Shown: positions 54,059 through 62,702 of the stretch, one piece after another
How the letters are laid out: each line of letters starts with the position of its first letter
Numbering within the stretch: the first letter of the stretch is position 1
Assembly (NCBI RefSeq): GCF_009857815.1
Contig: NZ_WVVW01000001.1
Location: forward strand, 1,673,311 to 1,737,310
Reading direction: 5' to 3'
From: Pseudomaricurvus sp. HS19
GTDB lineage: Bacteria; Pseudomonadota; Gammaproteobacteria; Pseudomonadales; Cellvibrionaceae
Length of the DNA: 64,000 bases
The notes under the pieces: model-generated
Database searches by the model: none
What the model saw: the letters and a program-made list of their open reading frames with translations, nothing else
Told to the model about the DNA's origin: nothing
Translations under genes and position numbers: made by a program

Positions 54059-55786
54059 CTAGCGTGGCACCGCCACTGCCGCGTCCGGCTTGCGGGGATC
54101 GGCCGCGCCATAGCTGACGCCATTCTGCAGCAGGATCGACTGTGCGCTGCCCATGGTACTGACCTGCCGTAGCTTGTGCCCCTTAGCCTCCAGCAGGCGA
54201 ACGGTATCGACACTGAAACCCGGCTCCAGGAACAGCATGTCCGGCTGCCACTGGTGATGGAAGCGAGGCTGGTGCACCGCCTCCGCCATGTTCATATGGT
54301 GATCCAGCACATTCACCATCACCTGCAGCACCGTAGTGATAATACGACTGCCGCCGGGGCTGCCGGTTACCAGTACCGGTTTGCCATCCTGCAGCACCAG
54401 CGTAGGTGTCATGGAGCTGAGGGGGCGCTTGCCCGGGGCGATGGCATTGGCCTCGGCACCGATCAGACCGTAGGCATTGGGCACTCCGGGCTTGGAGGAG
54501 AAATCGTCCATCTCGTTGTTGAGCAGGATGCCCGTACCCGGCACGGTAATACCCGACCCGAAGGAGAAATTAAGGGTATAGGTGTTGGCCACCGCGTTAC
54601 CCTCACTGTCCACCACCGAATAGTGGGTCGTGTCCGGGCTCTCATAGCCCAGCTTCGCCCCCGGCCTGATCGCCTCGGACGCTAACGCCCTGTCGCCATC
54701 AATGGCGGTCGCAATCTGCCTGGCGTAGGCCTTGTCCGTCAACTCAGCTACCGGCACATCCACATAGTCGGGATCCCCCAGGTAAACCGAGCGGTCGGCA
54801 TAGGCCCACTTCATGGCTTCGGTCATGGTATGGATCGCGGCGGCGCTGTTGGCCCCCATGCCCGCCAGCGGAAAGTTTTCCAGGATGTTCAGCAGCTGCA
54901 CCAGGTGTACGCCGCCGGAACTGGGGGGCGGCATGGAGGCAATAGTGTAGCCGTGATAGCTGCCCACCACGGGTTGGCGCTCCACCACCTGATAGTTACG
55001 CAGGTCGTCGCGGGTAATGAGGCCGCCATTGGCCTCCATCTCTGCCACCAGGTGCTCGGCAATGGCGCCGTCGTAGAACGCCGCCGCACCATGACGCTGG
55101 ATCTGTTTCAGGCTCCAGGCCAGGTCCGGCTGCTGCAATAATTCACCCGGCCGGTAGGCACTGCCATCCTTGCGGTAGTAAACCCGCCGGCTCTCGGCGT
55201 TGGCCTGCAGGCGGCCTGCCTGGGCCAGCTTCTCCGCTAGGTCGCGGGTAACCGGGAAGCCCTTGTCCGCCAGCTTGATGGCGGGCTTGATGACGGTTCG
55301 CAGCGGCAGGCGACCATAGCGCTGCTGCGCGTGCAGCAGACCCGCCACAGTACCAGGCACTCCGGCTGCCGCATGGGAGAATCGCGCCTTTTCACCATCC
55401 ACCTCACCATCGCTGCCGATAAACAGATCCCGGTGCGCTGCTGCCGGAGCCATCTCCCGGTAATCCAGGGCGATGGTTTTGCCCTCGCCGGCAAGGTGAA
55501 TCAGCATGAATCCGCCACCGCCCAGGTTGCCGGCACGGGGCAGCACTACCGCGAGCGCGAAGCCCACGGCAACAGCCGCATCAACAGCGTTACCGCCGGC
55601 GGAGAGAATCTCTGCCCCCACCTCGCTGGCAATCCGGTGCTGGGTGGCGACCATGCCGTCGTCGCTGACCACCGGATGGTGAATACTGTCATAGCGGATG
55701 ATGGGTTCGCTGTTGGCGGCCAGCAGTGGCAGTGGGCTAACAAGCAGGGCAAATGAGAGGAGTGTCGCGAGCCAACGACGGCACAT
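54059..55786 (-). CDS. ggt: Gamma-glutamyltransferase (glutathione hydrolase)
   Basis: A periplasmic self-processing Ntn hydrolase, 575 aa from ATG 55786 with a signal peptide ending PLLAA. The precursor is cleaved before the nucleophile threonine in DTTHYSVVDSEGNAVANTYTLN. Downstream MDDFSSKPGVPN, RPLSSMTPTLVL and TGSPGGSRIITTVLQ match E. coli Ggt closely. GGAG is 12 bases before the chosen ATG; a GTG at 55822 is an alternative. Confidence 0.96.
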   Translation of the reverse strand: MCRRWLATLLSFALLVSPLPLLAANSEPIIRYDSIHHPVVSDDGMVATQHRIASEVGAEILSAGGNAVDAAVAVGFALAVVLPRAGNLGGGGFMLIHLAGEGKTIALDYREMAPAAAHRDLFIGSDGEVDGEKARFSHAAAGVPGTVAGLLHAQQRYGRLPLRTVIKPAIKLADKGFPVTRDLAEKLAQAGRLQANAESRRVYYRKDGSAYRPGELLQQPDLAWSLKQIQRHGAAAFYDGAIAEHLVAEMEANGGLITRDDLRNYQVVERQPVVGSYHGYTIASMPPPSSGGVHLVQLLNILENFPLAGMGANSAAAIHTMTEAMKWAYADRSVYLGDPDYVDVPVAELTDKAYARQIATAIDGDRALASEAIRPGAKLGYESPDTTHYSVVDSEGNAVANTYTLNFSFGSGITVPGTGILLNNEMDDFSSKPGVPNAYGLIGAEANAIAPGKRPLSSMTPTLVLQDGKPVLVTGSPGGSRIITTVLQVMVNVLDHHMNMAEAVHQPRFHHQWQPDMLFLEPGFSVDTVRLLEAKGHKLRQVSTMGSAQSILLQNGVSYGAADPRKPDAAVAVPR

Positions 55787-55856
55787 GGGGAGCTGCTCCG
55801 GTGAGGTAATCCCTGCGCTCACACGCGAAGCGCAGGGTTCAGTGATTGGGGTGGCG

Positions 55857-58460
55857 TCAGGCCGCCTCCCCTGCAGCGCGGGCTGTCAGGGGATCAGTGG
55901 CCGCCTGCGGCTTTCCCAGCGGTTTCACCAACAGTATCAAGCGCGGCAGCAATGTCAAAGCCGCGAGGATGGCCGCAAACATGGCAAAACCGGTCAGCAG
56001 GCCAAAATAGATAGTGGGTATAAAACGGGACAAAGCCAGGATCGAGAAACCGGCAATAATGATCACCGATGTATAAAGCATCGCCCGGCCAATGGAGGCG
56101 TGGGAGCGGTGCATGGCCGCCACATAATCCCGGTCGACCGCAAACTCCGCTTTGAAGCGGTGTATGTAGTGGATGGTGTCATCCACACCAATTCCCACAG
56201 TAATAGCGGCAATGGTGATGGTCATCATATCCAGCGGCACACCTGCCAGCCCCATGCCACCCAGCACCAGCGAAGCCGCCAGCAGGTTGGGGATAAGGGC
56301 AATCAGCGCCAGCGAGACTGAGCGGAAGAGCACCACAAACATCACCAGAATGCCGATAAACACAGCGCCGAGAGTGACGATCTGGGACTTGAACAGGCTC
56401 TGCAGCATGTTGTTGTAGAGCACCAACAAGCCCGAGAGGTGGACCTGATCCGGCTCGAATCCCAGCTCGGTGATGGCGGTGGTGCGAATTTTCTGCAGCA
56501 GCTCGGCACGATGCAGGCTGGGCTCGGTCTCTTTCACCCGCAGGCTGATGCGCGCCTGCTGCCCATCTTCCGACAGGTAGGGTTTGATCAGCAGATTACC
56601 CACTTCGGCGGGCAGCGCACGGCGGATCAGGGCCAGCTCAAAATCGTTCAGAGGCGATGAATTCACATCGCTGGCCACCTGATAAAAGGTCGCCAGCGAC
56701 TGCACCTTGCCCACTTCGGGCAGACTATCCAGGTAGTCGTGCAGAGCACGGATGTCGGAAATCCCGCCCATGGTGTACCAGTAGTTATCCCGGGACACCG
56801 GCTGGGACTGCTCCGAGAAGGGGTCCGCTTCGCCAAAGGGATCCTGCTCCGCCAGGGAGTCCGGCAGGGTAAACGGATCCGGCTCGTCGAAGGGGTCGGC
56901 TTCACCAAAAGGATCCAACTCACTACCGGCGCCAGCCTCCGGCATACGCGCCCGCGGGGCATCAAGAATAATATCGAGACTGATGGTGCCGCCCAGGTTG
57001 CGGTCGATTACCGACATGCCCTGGTAGATCTCGGTGGACTCTTTGAAGTAATCGATAAAGCGGTTCTCCACCTCCAGCTGGCGGATGCCCACAAAACTGG
57101 CAATGGCCAGCCCCAGACTCAACCACAGCAACAGCTGGGGATGACGGGCGGTGAAGCGGGAGAAGGCCGTGGTAAAGGCGGCGGAGTTATCCCCCTTGTC
57201 CTTTGGATCCCCTTTCGGCACCAGCATCAGGCCGGCGGGGATAATGATAAAACTGAGCACCAGCGACAGGGCCAGGCCAATGCTCATCATCCAGCCAAAG
57301 TCGATCACCGGGCGAATATCACTCACCACCAGAGACACGAACGCCACCATGGTGGTCAGCGTGGTGTAGAGGCAGGGCTTGGCCATAAAACGTACCGTGG
57401 CCATCACCAGCTCCGCCTTGGGCGCATCCGGGTCAGCGGCGTGGTACTCGCGATAGCGCACCAACAGGTGGATAGTGATGGCCAGCGAAATAATCAGCAG
57501 CAGGGCGACAAAATTGGAGGAGATCACCGTCAGGCGCCAATCCACCCAGCTGAGGAAGCCCAGCATCAGCAACACCGACGTCATACAGGTGAGCAACGGC
57601 AGGATCACAAAGCGCTTCTGGCGGAAGATAATCGCCATAATCAGGATCATGAACAACAGCACGCCGACCCCGAACACTTTCAGGTCACTCTTGATGAAGT
57701 CGATCATATCGGCGGTGATCATGGTGGCGCCGCCGACGAAAATCTGCGCCCGATCCTGATAGCTGGCCACCACCTGCCGCACCTGCTGCACTCGCTCATG
57801 ATCACGGGCAGCCACTTCGGTACGGTAGTCGAGAAACTCCTGGCTAACGTGCTCCAGTCGCTCTGCTTCCTGGACACTCAGGCCTTCGGTGTCCCGCTTC
57901 AGACGCAGGGCATCCCGCTCCCGCACCAGCTCCAGGTAGTGACGGTTGAGGCGCAGGCTGAGGAGAATAGCGGTGGTCTGCCCGTCCGGGCCCAGCAGCA
58001 TTTCACGATAGATGGGGCTTTCCAGGTACTCCTTTTTAGCGGCCTGGCGGTCGACTCCCGGAGTCAGCAGCGTGCGCGGCTCCTTCAGGTCCTTGAGCGC
58101 TGCCGGCGGGCTATAGAGAAGGGGCACATCCAGCATGGAGGTGGTCCCCACCACCCCGGAGACCTGCGACAGGTCGTGTGTCAGCTGCTGTAACAGGGCC
58201 AGTGAGGCGTCCGAAAAGAGATCTTCATGGGGGCGGAAGGTGATGACCAGAAAATCGCTGCTCTGGTAACGCTGGTTGATTTCCCGGAAATAGTCGAGAT
58301 CGGCATCATGCTCCAGGGTCAGGGAGTCGGAGGATGCATCAAGCTTGAAATTTGGGAGCCCCGCAGCCATAAACAGGGCTAACGCCGCGACGATGGCCAG
58401 CACAACGCTTGGTCGGTCAATCACCCAGGCCCGGTAAATTCGTATCAGCTGTTCTAACAT
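55857..58460 (-). CDS. MMPL/RND-superfamily exporter with acidic DPF repeat insertion
   Basis: An 867 aa inner-membrane protein with duplicated halves: one N-terminal helix, a periplasmic loop (about 35-225), five helices, a second periplasmic loop (about 440-650), and five helices near the end. The RND/MMPL pattern TITIAAITVGIGVDDTIHYIHRFKAEF with paired Asp residues is present. In loop 2, residues about 509-545, there is an unusual acidic stretch with DPFGEADPF twice and DPFDEP/DPFTLP variants. Substrates of this family are lipids, hopanoids or hydrophobic compounds; none can be named here. It is 70 bp upstream of ggt on the same strand. Confidence 0.9.
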   Translation of the reverse strand: MLEQLIRIYRAWVIDRPSVVLAIVAALALFMAAGLPNFKLDASSDSLTLEHDADLDYFREINQRYQSSDFLVITFRPHEDLFSDASLALLQQLTHDLSQVSGVVGTTSMLDVPLLYSPPAALKDLKEPRTLLTPGVDRQAAKKEYLESPIYREMLLGPDGQTTAILLSLRLNRHYLELVRERDALRLKRDTEGLSVQEAERLEHVSQEFLDYRTEVAARDHERVQQVRQVVASYQDRAQIFVGGATMITADMIDFIKSDLKVFGVGVLLFMILIMAIIFRQKRFVILPLLTCMTSVLLMLGFLSWVDWRLTVISSNFVALLLIISLAITIHLLVRYREYHAADPDAPKAELVMATVRFMAKPCLYTTLTTMVAFVSLVVSDIRPVIDFGWMMSIGLALSLVLSFIIIPAGLMLVPKGDPKDKGDNSAAFTTAFSRFTARHPQLLLWLSLGLAIASFVGIRQLEVENRFIDYFKESTEIYQGMSVIDRNLGGTISLDIILDAPRARMPEAGAGSELDPFGEADPFDEPDPFTLPDSLAEQDPFGEADPFSEQSQPVSRDNYWYTMGGISDIRALHDYLDSLPEVGKVQSLATFYQVASDVNSSPLNDFELALIRRALPAEVGNLLIKPYLSEDGQQARISLRVKETEPSLHRAELLQKIRTTAITELGFEPDQVHLSGLLVLYNNMLQSLFKSQIVTLGAVFIGILVMFVVLFRSVSLALIALIPNLLAASLVLGGMGLAGVPLDMMTITIAAITVGIGVDDTIHYIHRFKAEFAVDRDYVAAMHRSHASIGRAMLYTSVIIIAGFSILALSRFIPTIYFGLLTGFAMFAAILAALTLLPRLILLVKPLGKPQAATDPLTARAAGEAA

Positions 58461-58793
58461 GTACTAGTAATAACCCTTGAGCATCTGCGGCAATCTTCCT
58501 GACTGCCGAACCACAACCGCAGCCAGCTGCAGTTGACCGCCCATTATGACGGTTCGAATTAATAAAAGGAAATGTCCGCCTGTTCCCGCGAACCTGATTA
58601 CGCTGCTGCGCCAGCTTCAGGTTCACTGGCCCGTCCGCCCGCTGTTCGCGATGATCCGGTTTCCGCGCTGATCTGGATTAACAGCCTGTCGGATTGGACC
58701 GGGGTTTTGTATACTAATTCAGTATTCATACGCCACTGATCTCAATTTGTGAGAAAGCGACCCACCTGACGACCAGACGAGAAATACAGCTCC
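58461..58793. other. Divergent intergenic region, MMPL exporter / FHA protein
   Basis: 333 bp. TATACT at about 58708 may serve as -10 for the FHA gene, and CATAAT on the minus strand near 58536 for the exporter; neither has a convincing -35. No gene is seen. Confidence 0.4.
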
Positions 58794-59630
58794 ATGCTGA
58801 AGATTCAGTACAAGGATCGACGTACAGCGCCCATATGGATTGTGGAAAAACGCTACACCATCGGCAGCTCACTGAACAATCATCTGGTACTTACCGAACC
58901 GGGCATCAGCCCGCTGCACGCCCGCCTGCTGACCGAGAACAACAGCCTCATCCTCAAGGACAACCACAGCGACAGCGGCTGCTTTGTAAATGGCCAGCGG
59001 GTCACCGAGAAACAGCTGCTGCCCGGCGACACCATCCGCCTGGGTAGCGTGGAGTTTGACATTCTCGACCCACAGGAGGCGGATGAGCAGGACGGCACGT
59101 CACCCGCCGCCGGGGCTCGCTGGTCACTGGTGTCCGACAGCAGCTGGCTGGCTGGCAAGGAGTATGCGCTGCCTGAGGGCCGATCCGTCATTGGCCGCAG
59201 CAGCAACTGTGACCTGGTGGTACCGGGCAACCACCTATCCCAGCAACACGCCGAGCTGACCATCCGCGACAACCTGTTGCACATCCGCGACCTGGCCTCA
59301 GCCAACGGCACCTACATCAATGATAAGCGTGTACGTGAAGGTACCCTGCGGCCCGGTGATCGGCTACGGCTGGATGTATACAGTTTTCGTGTAGTGGGAC
59401 CTGAGCCGGAGAGCAGCAAACCCCGGCCCCGGCGAGCCCGGGCGACAGCACAGCCGCCGGAACGTCGCGTGCCCAGCAGTGAGCCCAAGCAGTGGAAAAC
59501 CAAACCCACCTCACCGGGCAATCGCATTGAGCCGGAAGCCCCCCAACAGCTGAATTGGCTGGCGACCTTCAGCTTTCTGTTGCTGGCTGGAGCGCTTGGC
59601 ATCCTGTTGTTTATTATTCTGGGCCGCTAA
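58794..59630 (+). CDS. Double-FHA-domain membrane-anchored protein
   Basis: 278 aa with two forkhead-associated domains that bind phosphothreonine. The first covers about 18-95 (YTIGSSLNNHLVL, SPLHARLL, GCFVNGQRV) and the second about 125-205 (SVIGRSSNCDLVV, SQQHAEL, ANGTYINDKRV). The second keeps the G-R-S...H...N-G-T residues fully, the first has IGS and GCF in place of GRS and NGT. A basic, proline-rich linker leads to a C-terminal membrane helix (about 255-276). It is a likely reader of the Ser/Thr kinase at 45.5-48.1 kb, by inference. Confidence 0.9.
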   Translation: MLKIQYKDRRTAPIWIVEKRYTIGSSLNNHLVLTEPGISPLHARLLTENNSLILKDNHSDSGCFVNGQRVTEKQLLPGDTIRLGSVEFDILDPQEADEQDGTSPAAGARWSLVSDSSWLAGKEYALPEGRSVIGRSSNCDLVVPGNHLSQQHAELTIRDNLLHIRDLASANGTYINDKRVREGTLRPGDRLRLDVYSFRVVGPEPESSKPRPRRARATAQPPERRVPSSEPKQWKTKPTSPGNRIEPEAPQQLNWLATFSFLLLAGALGILLFIILGR

Positions 59631-59663
59631 TCTCTGCCGCCCGCATGACCTCAGGTCATGCAC

Positions 59664-60455
59664 TCAGCGTTCGAGATAGGCCTCCCGCAACTGCTGGCGT
59701 TGCGCCTCCTCCAACCCCAGCTCTGTACGCAGATAGTGGTCAAGAGTGCCGTAGCGGCGACTGATACCGTCAAAAAACGCCTCGATATTGTCTTCGTGCA
59801 CACTGCAATATGGCTCCAGCCAGCCCCTCTCCCACTCACTCACCCCCGCTCGGCGCAGGTGCCCTTCCACCTTGACGATCAGGGCCTCCGCGTCAAAGTG
59901 GTCACGGGTCAGGAGATAGTCTTCAACCACCTGCTGACGGGATACGCCCAAGGCAGACAGGATCAGGGCAGCCGCCAGGCCGGTGCGATCCTTGCCGGCA
60001 GCGCAGTGAAACAGGGTGGCCTGGTCACGGTTGTCCAGCAGGGCCTGAAACAGGCGACGGTAATGCGGCGCGACCTCACCGGCACCATTGTGATAGCTAT
60101 CCACCACCAGCTCATGGGCTCGACTGCCACTCAACTGGCCGGCACGCAGCAACTCCCAAAAGCGCACCAGACTCCCCAGGGACATGTCGTAATCATTGAT
60201 GGTGGCGGCCGCTAATGGCTGGCTGGGGGTACCCGCCTGCTCATCCTGACGACGAAAATCATGCACCTGGCTGATACCCAACTGCTCCAGTACACGAATA
60301 TCCGCCGCACTCAGGTCAGCGAGATGACCACAGCGGAACAGCTTGCGCCAACGCACCTGCTCTCCGTCCGCAGTCTCGTAACCGCCCAGGTCACGAAAGT
60401 TGATGCCGCCCTCGAGGGGAACAACACGGCTTGGGGCTAGGGGATCAATGGCCAT
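59664..60455 (-). CDS. Tyrosine-protein phosphatase (DSP/PTP-like)
   Basis: 263 aa. It has the N-terminal GGINFRDLGGYET motif, a RKLFRCGHLADLS segment and the CX5R P-loop H150-CAAGKD-R157-TG. The lysine after the glycine (GKDRTG) is common in lipid-like and MptpB-type phosphatases, so phosphoinositide or protein substrates are both possible. It is convergent with the FHA gene, 33 bp apart. Confidence 0.92.
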   Translation of the reverse strand: MAIDPLAPSRVVPLEGGINFRDLGGYETADGEQVRWRKLFRCGHLADLSAADIRVLEQLGISQVHDFRRQDEQAGTPSQPLAAATINDYDMSLGSLVRFWELLRAGQLSGSRAHELVVDSYHNGAGEVAPHYRRLFQALLDNRDQATLFHCAAGKDRTGLAAALILSALGVSRQQVVEDYLLTRDHFDAEALIVKVEGHLRRAGVSEWERGWLEPYCSVHEDNIEAFFDGISRRYGTLDHYLRTELGLEEAQRQQLREAYLER

Positions 60456-60488
60456 GCGGGCTCCTCAGGTGCTGCGGGGTTTTCAGGC

Positions 60489-61103
60489 TCAGTCTTCGCC
60501 CCAACGGGGCATAATATCCTGCTCGATGCCACACTGGTCGAGCACCCGGGCCACCACAAAATCCACCAGGTCCTCAATAGACTTGGGGCGATGGTAAAAG
60601 CCCGGACTGGCTGGCAGGATTACCGCTCCCATACGGGTCAACCGCAGCATATTCTCAAGGTGTATCTCGGAGTAAGGCGCTTCCCGCGGGACCAGAATCA
60701 GTTTGCGGCGCTCTTTCAACGCCACATCCGCAGCTCTTTCAATCAGGTTATTACTGGCGCCACTGGCAATGGCCGACAGCGTGCCGCCACTGGCGGGGCA
60801 GATAATCATCTGTGATGGCGAGCTGGAGCCCGAAGCCACAGGCGCAAACCAGTCGTCTTTGGCGAACAGCACCAGCTGGTCGTCGGCCGCACCATAGCGA
60901 CTGGCCAGCAGCGCCTGCTGCTCTTCCAGCTCATCGGGCAGCGTCAGCGACGTCTCGGTATCGATCACCACCTGTGCCGCACCGGACAACAGCAGGTAGA
61001 CCCGGCAATCCGCCGCTATCAGACACTGCAGTAGTCTCAGCCCGTACTGGGCACCGGAAGCCCCGGTGATGGCCAGGGTCACTGTCTGTGAGTACTCGCT
61101 CAT
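60489..61103 (-). CDS. ubiX: Flavin prenyltransferase UbiX
   Basis: It prenylates FMN to give the cofactor of UbiD decarboxylase in ubiquinone synthesis. It is 204 aa with the flavin-binding [38 protein letters not shown] and [33 protein letters not shown] segments (the last in two runs). ATG 61103 follows GGAG; 61112 is an alternative. It closely follows mpl, as in Pseudomonas. Confidence 0.96.
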   Translation of the reverse strand: MSEYSQTVTLAITGASGAQYGLRLLQCLIAADCRVYLLLSGAAQVVIDTETSLTLPDELEEQQALLASRYGAADDQLVLFAKDDWFAPVASGSSSPSQMIICPASGGTLSAIASGASNNLIERAADVALKERRKLILVPREAPYSEIHLENMLRLTRMGAVILPASPGFYHRPKSIEDLVDFVVARVLDQCGIEQDIMPRWGED

Positions 61104-61121
61104 AGGCTCCATCCTCTGCAA

Positions 61122-62498
61122 TCAGGCCTCTTCGCCCTGCCGCTGCAGGCGTTGCATCAGCTTTTGATGCACACCACCGAAGCCGCCATTGGACATGATC
61201 ACCACATGGGTATTGGGCTCCAGCACGTGCACACAATCTTCGATCAGCTCGTCGATACTGCGTGAGAGTTTGGCCGGGATATGGCTACTGTGCACCACCT
61301 CGTCCAGCGACCAATTGACGTCTGCCGGCTGGTACCACAGCACCACATCCGCAGCCTCCACACTCTGCGCCAGACGCCCGCGATGTACGCCCATGCGCAT
61401 GGTATTGGAGCGCGGCTCGATCAAGGCCACAATCTTGTCATTCCCGACCTGTGCCCGCAGCCCTTCCAGGGTGGTGGTGATCGCTGTGGGGTGATGGGCA
61501 AAGTCATCATAAACGCGTACGGAGTTCACTTCACCCAGGCACTCCATACGGCGCTTGACCCCACGGAACTCCCCCAATGCCGCGCAGGCAGCATCCGGGG
61601 TGACCCCCACATGGCGAGCAGCTGCCATAGCCGCCAGCGCATTCTGCACATTGTGAATACCTGTCTGCTGCCACAGCACACAGCCTACGGCCATGCCGTC
61701 GACCTGCACTTCAAAGCAGCTGCCATCCGGCTCCAGCAGGCGCGCTTTCCAGTCGCCGCTGCCCTCCGCCAGTGAGGTGGTAACCAAAGGTGTCCAGCAG
61801 CCCTTGGAGATCACCTCATCCAAGGCGGTCTCGCCCTCGGGGAGAATGATCTGGCCACTGGCAGGGATGGTTCGCACCAGGTGATGAAACTGTTTCTGTA
61901 TCGCCGCCAGGTCATCGAAAATATCGGCGTGATCAAACTCCAGGTTATTGAGGATCACCGTGCGCGGACGGTAGTGAACGAACTTGGATCGCTTGTCGAA
62001 AAAGGCACTGTCGTACTCATCGGCCTCCACCACAAAGAAGGGTGTCTCCCCCAGGCGGGCCGACACATCAAAGTTACGGGGTACGCCGCCAATCAGGTAG
62101 CCCGGGGACATATTGGCGTATTCCAGAATCCAGGCCAGCATGGAGGATGTGGTGGTCTTGCCGTGGGTGCCGGCTACCGCCAACACCCATTTATCCTGCA
62201 GCAGGTGATCGCACAGCCACTGCGGGCCGGAGGTATAGGGAATTCCCTTGTCCAGCACCGCTTCCACAGCGGGGTTGCCCCGGCTCATGGCATTGCCAAT
62301 CACCACCAGATCGGGCCGCGGTTCCAGCTGGGCGGGATCAAAACCTTCGGTAAGCTCAATACCGGCGGCCTGCAGCTGCGTGCTCATGGGCGGATAGACG
62401 TTCGCATCACAGCCGGTCACCCGGTGACCGAGGGCTTTTGCCAGTTGCGCCAGGCTGCCCATAAACGTGCCGCAAATACCGAGAATGTGGATGTGCAT
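61122..62498 (-). CDS. mpl: UDP-MurNAc:L-Ala-gamma-D-Glu-meso-DAP ligase
   Basis: It recycles the murein tripeptide by linking it to UDP-MurNAc. It is 458 aa, Mur-ligase fold, with ILGICGTFMGSLAQLAKALGH at the start (Rossmann domain), the P-loop GTHGKTTTSSM, and the DFAHHPTAI motif in domain 3. It starts at ATG 62498. The ATP-binding and DAP-type specificity fit Mpl rather than MurC by the CGTFMG start. Confidence 0.96.
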   Translation of the reverse strand: MHIHILGICGTFMGSLAQLAKALGHRVTGCDANVYPPMSTQLQAAGIELTEGFDPAQLEPRPDLVVIGNAMSRGNPAVEAVLDKGIPYTSGPQWLCDHLLQDKWVLAVAGTHGKTTTSSMLAWILEYANMSPGYLIGGVPRNFDVSARLGETPFFVVEADEYDSAFFDKRSKFVHYRPRTVILNNLEFDHADIFDDLAAIQKQFHHLVRTIPASGQIILPEGETALDEVISKGCWTPLVTTSLAEGSGDWKARLLEPDGSCFEVQVDGMAVGCVLWQQTGIHNVQNALAAMAAARHVGVTPDAACAALGEFRGVKRRMECLGEVNSVRVYDDFAHHPTAITTTLEGLRAQVGNDKIVALIEPRSNTMRMGVHRGRLAQSVEAADVVLWYQPADVNWSLDEVVHSSHIPAKLSRSIDELIEDCVHVLEPNTHVVIMSNGGFGGVHQKLMQRLQRQGEEA

Positions 62499-62627
62499 AG
62501 AGTGATTTGCCAGTTAAAAACCAAAATCGCAGCTTACACGCAGGCGCAACCGGATTCCAATGACCAGTAGCGCCGGCGTGAACCCTTTCGCGCCCGGACT
62601 CTCGGTGAATTTTCGACCAACTTCACG

Positions 62628-62633
62628 TATGAT
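62628..62633 (+). promoter_or_regulatory. Possible -10 of the phosphofructokinase gene
   Basis: TATGAT with GTGAAT at 17 bp distance upstream. The -35 match is poor. Confidence 0.3.
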
Positions 62634-62658
62634 GCGCGGTTTCTGACACTCAGCCCTT

Positions 62659-62684
62659 TGTGTCCGGTGTATACACCGGACACA
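62659..62684. promoter_or_regulatory. 26 bp perfect palindrome in the phosphofructokinase leader
   Basis: TGTGTCCGGTGTA is followed directly by its reverse complement. It ends 18 bases before the ATG and about 25 bases after the possible -10. It could be a repressor operator or, as RNA, an 11 bp stem with UAUA loop next to the ribosome site. Confidence 0.6.
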
Positions 62685-62702
62685 CTCAATCAGGTTTATA
62701 TC

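Noticed and set aside
53050..54213. 387-codon minus-strand open frame
   Set aside because: Antisense to argF; composition and lack of motifs mark it as a shadow.
58417..58626. 69-codon minus-strand frame upstream of the MMPL exporter
   Set aside because: Overlaps the exporter start, has no hydrophobic or domain pattern and no ribosome site.
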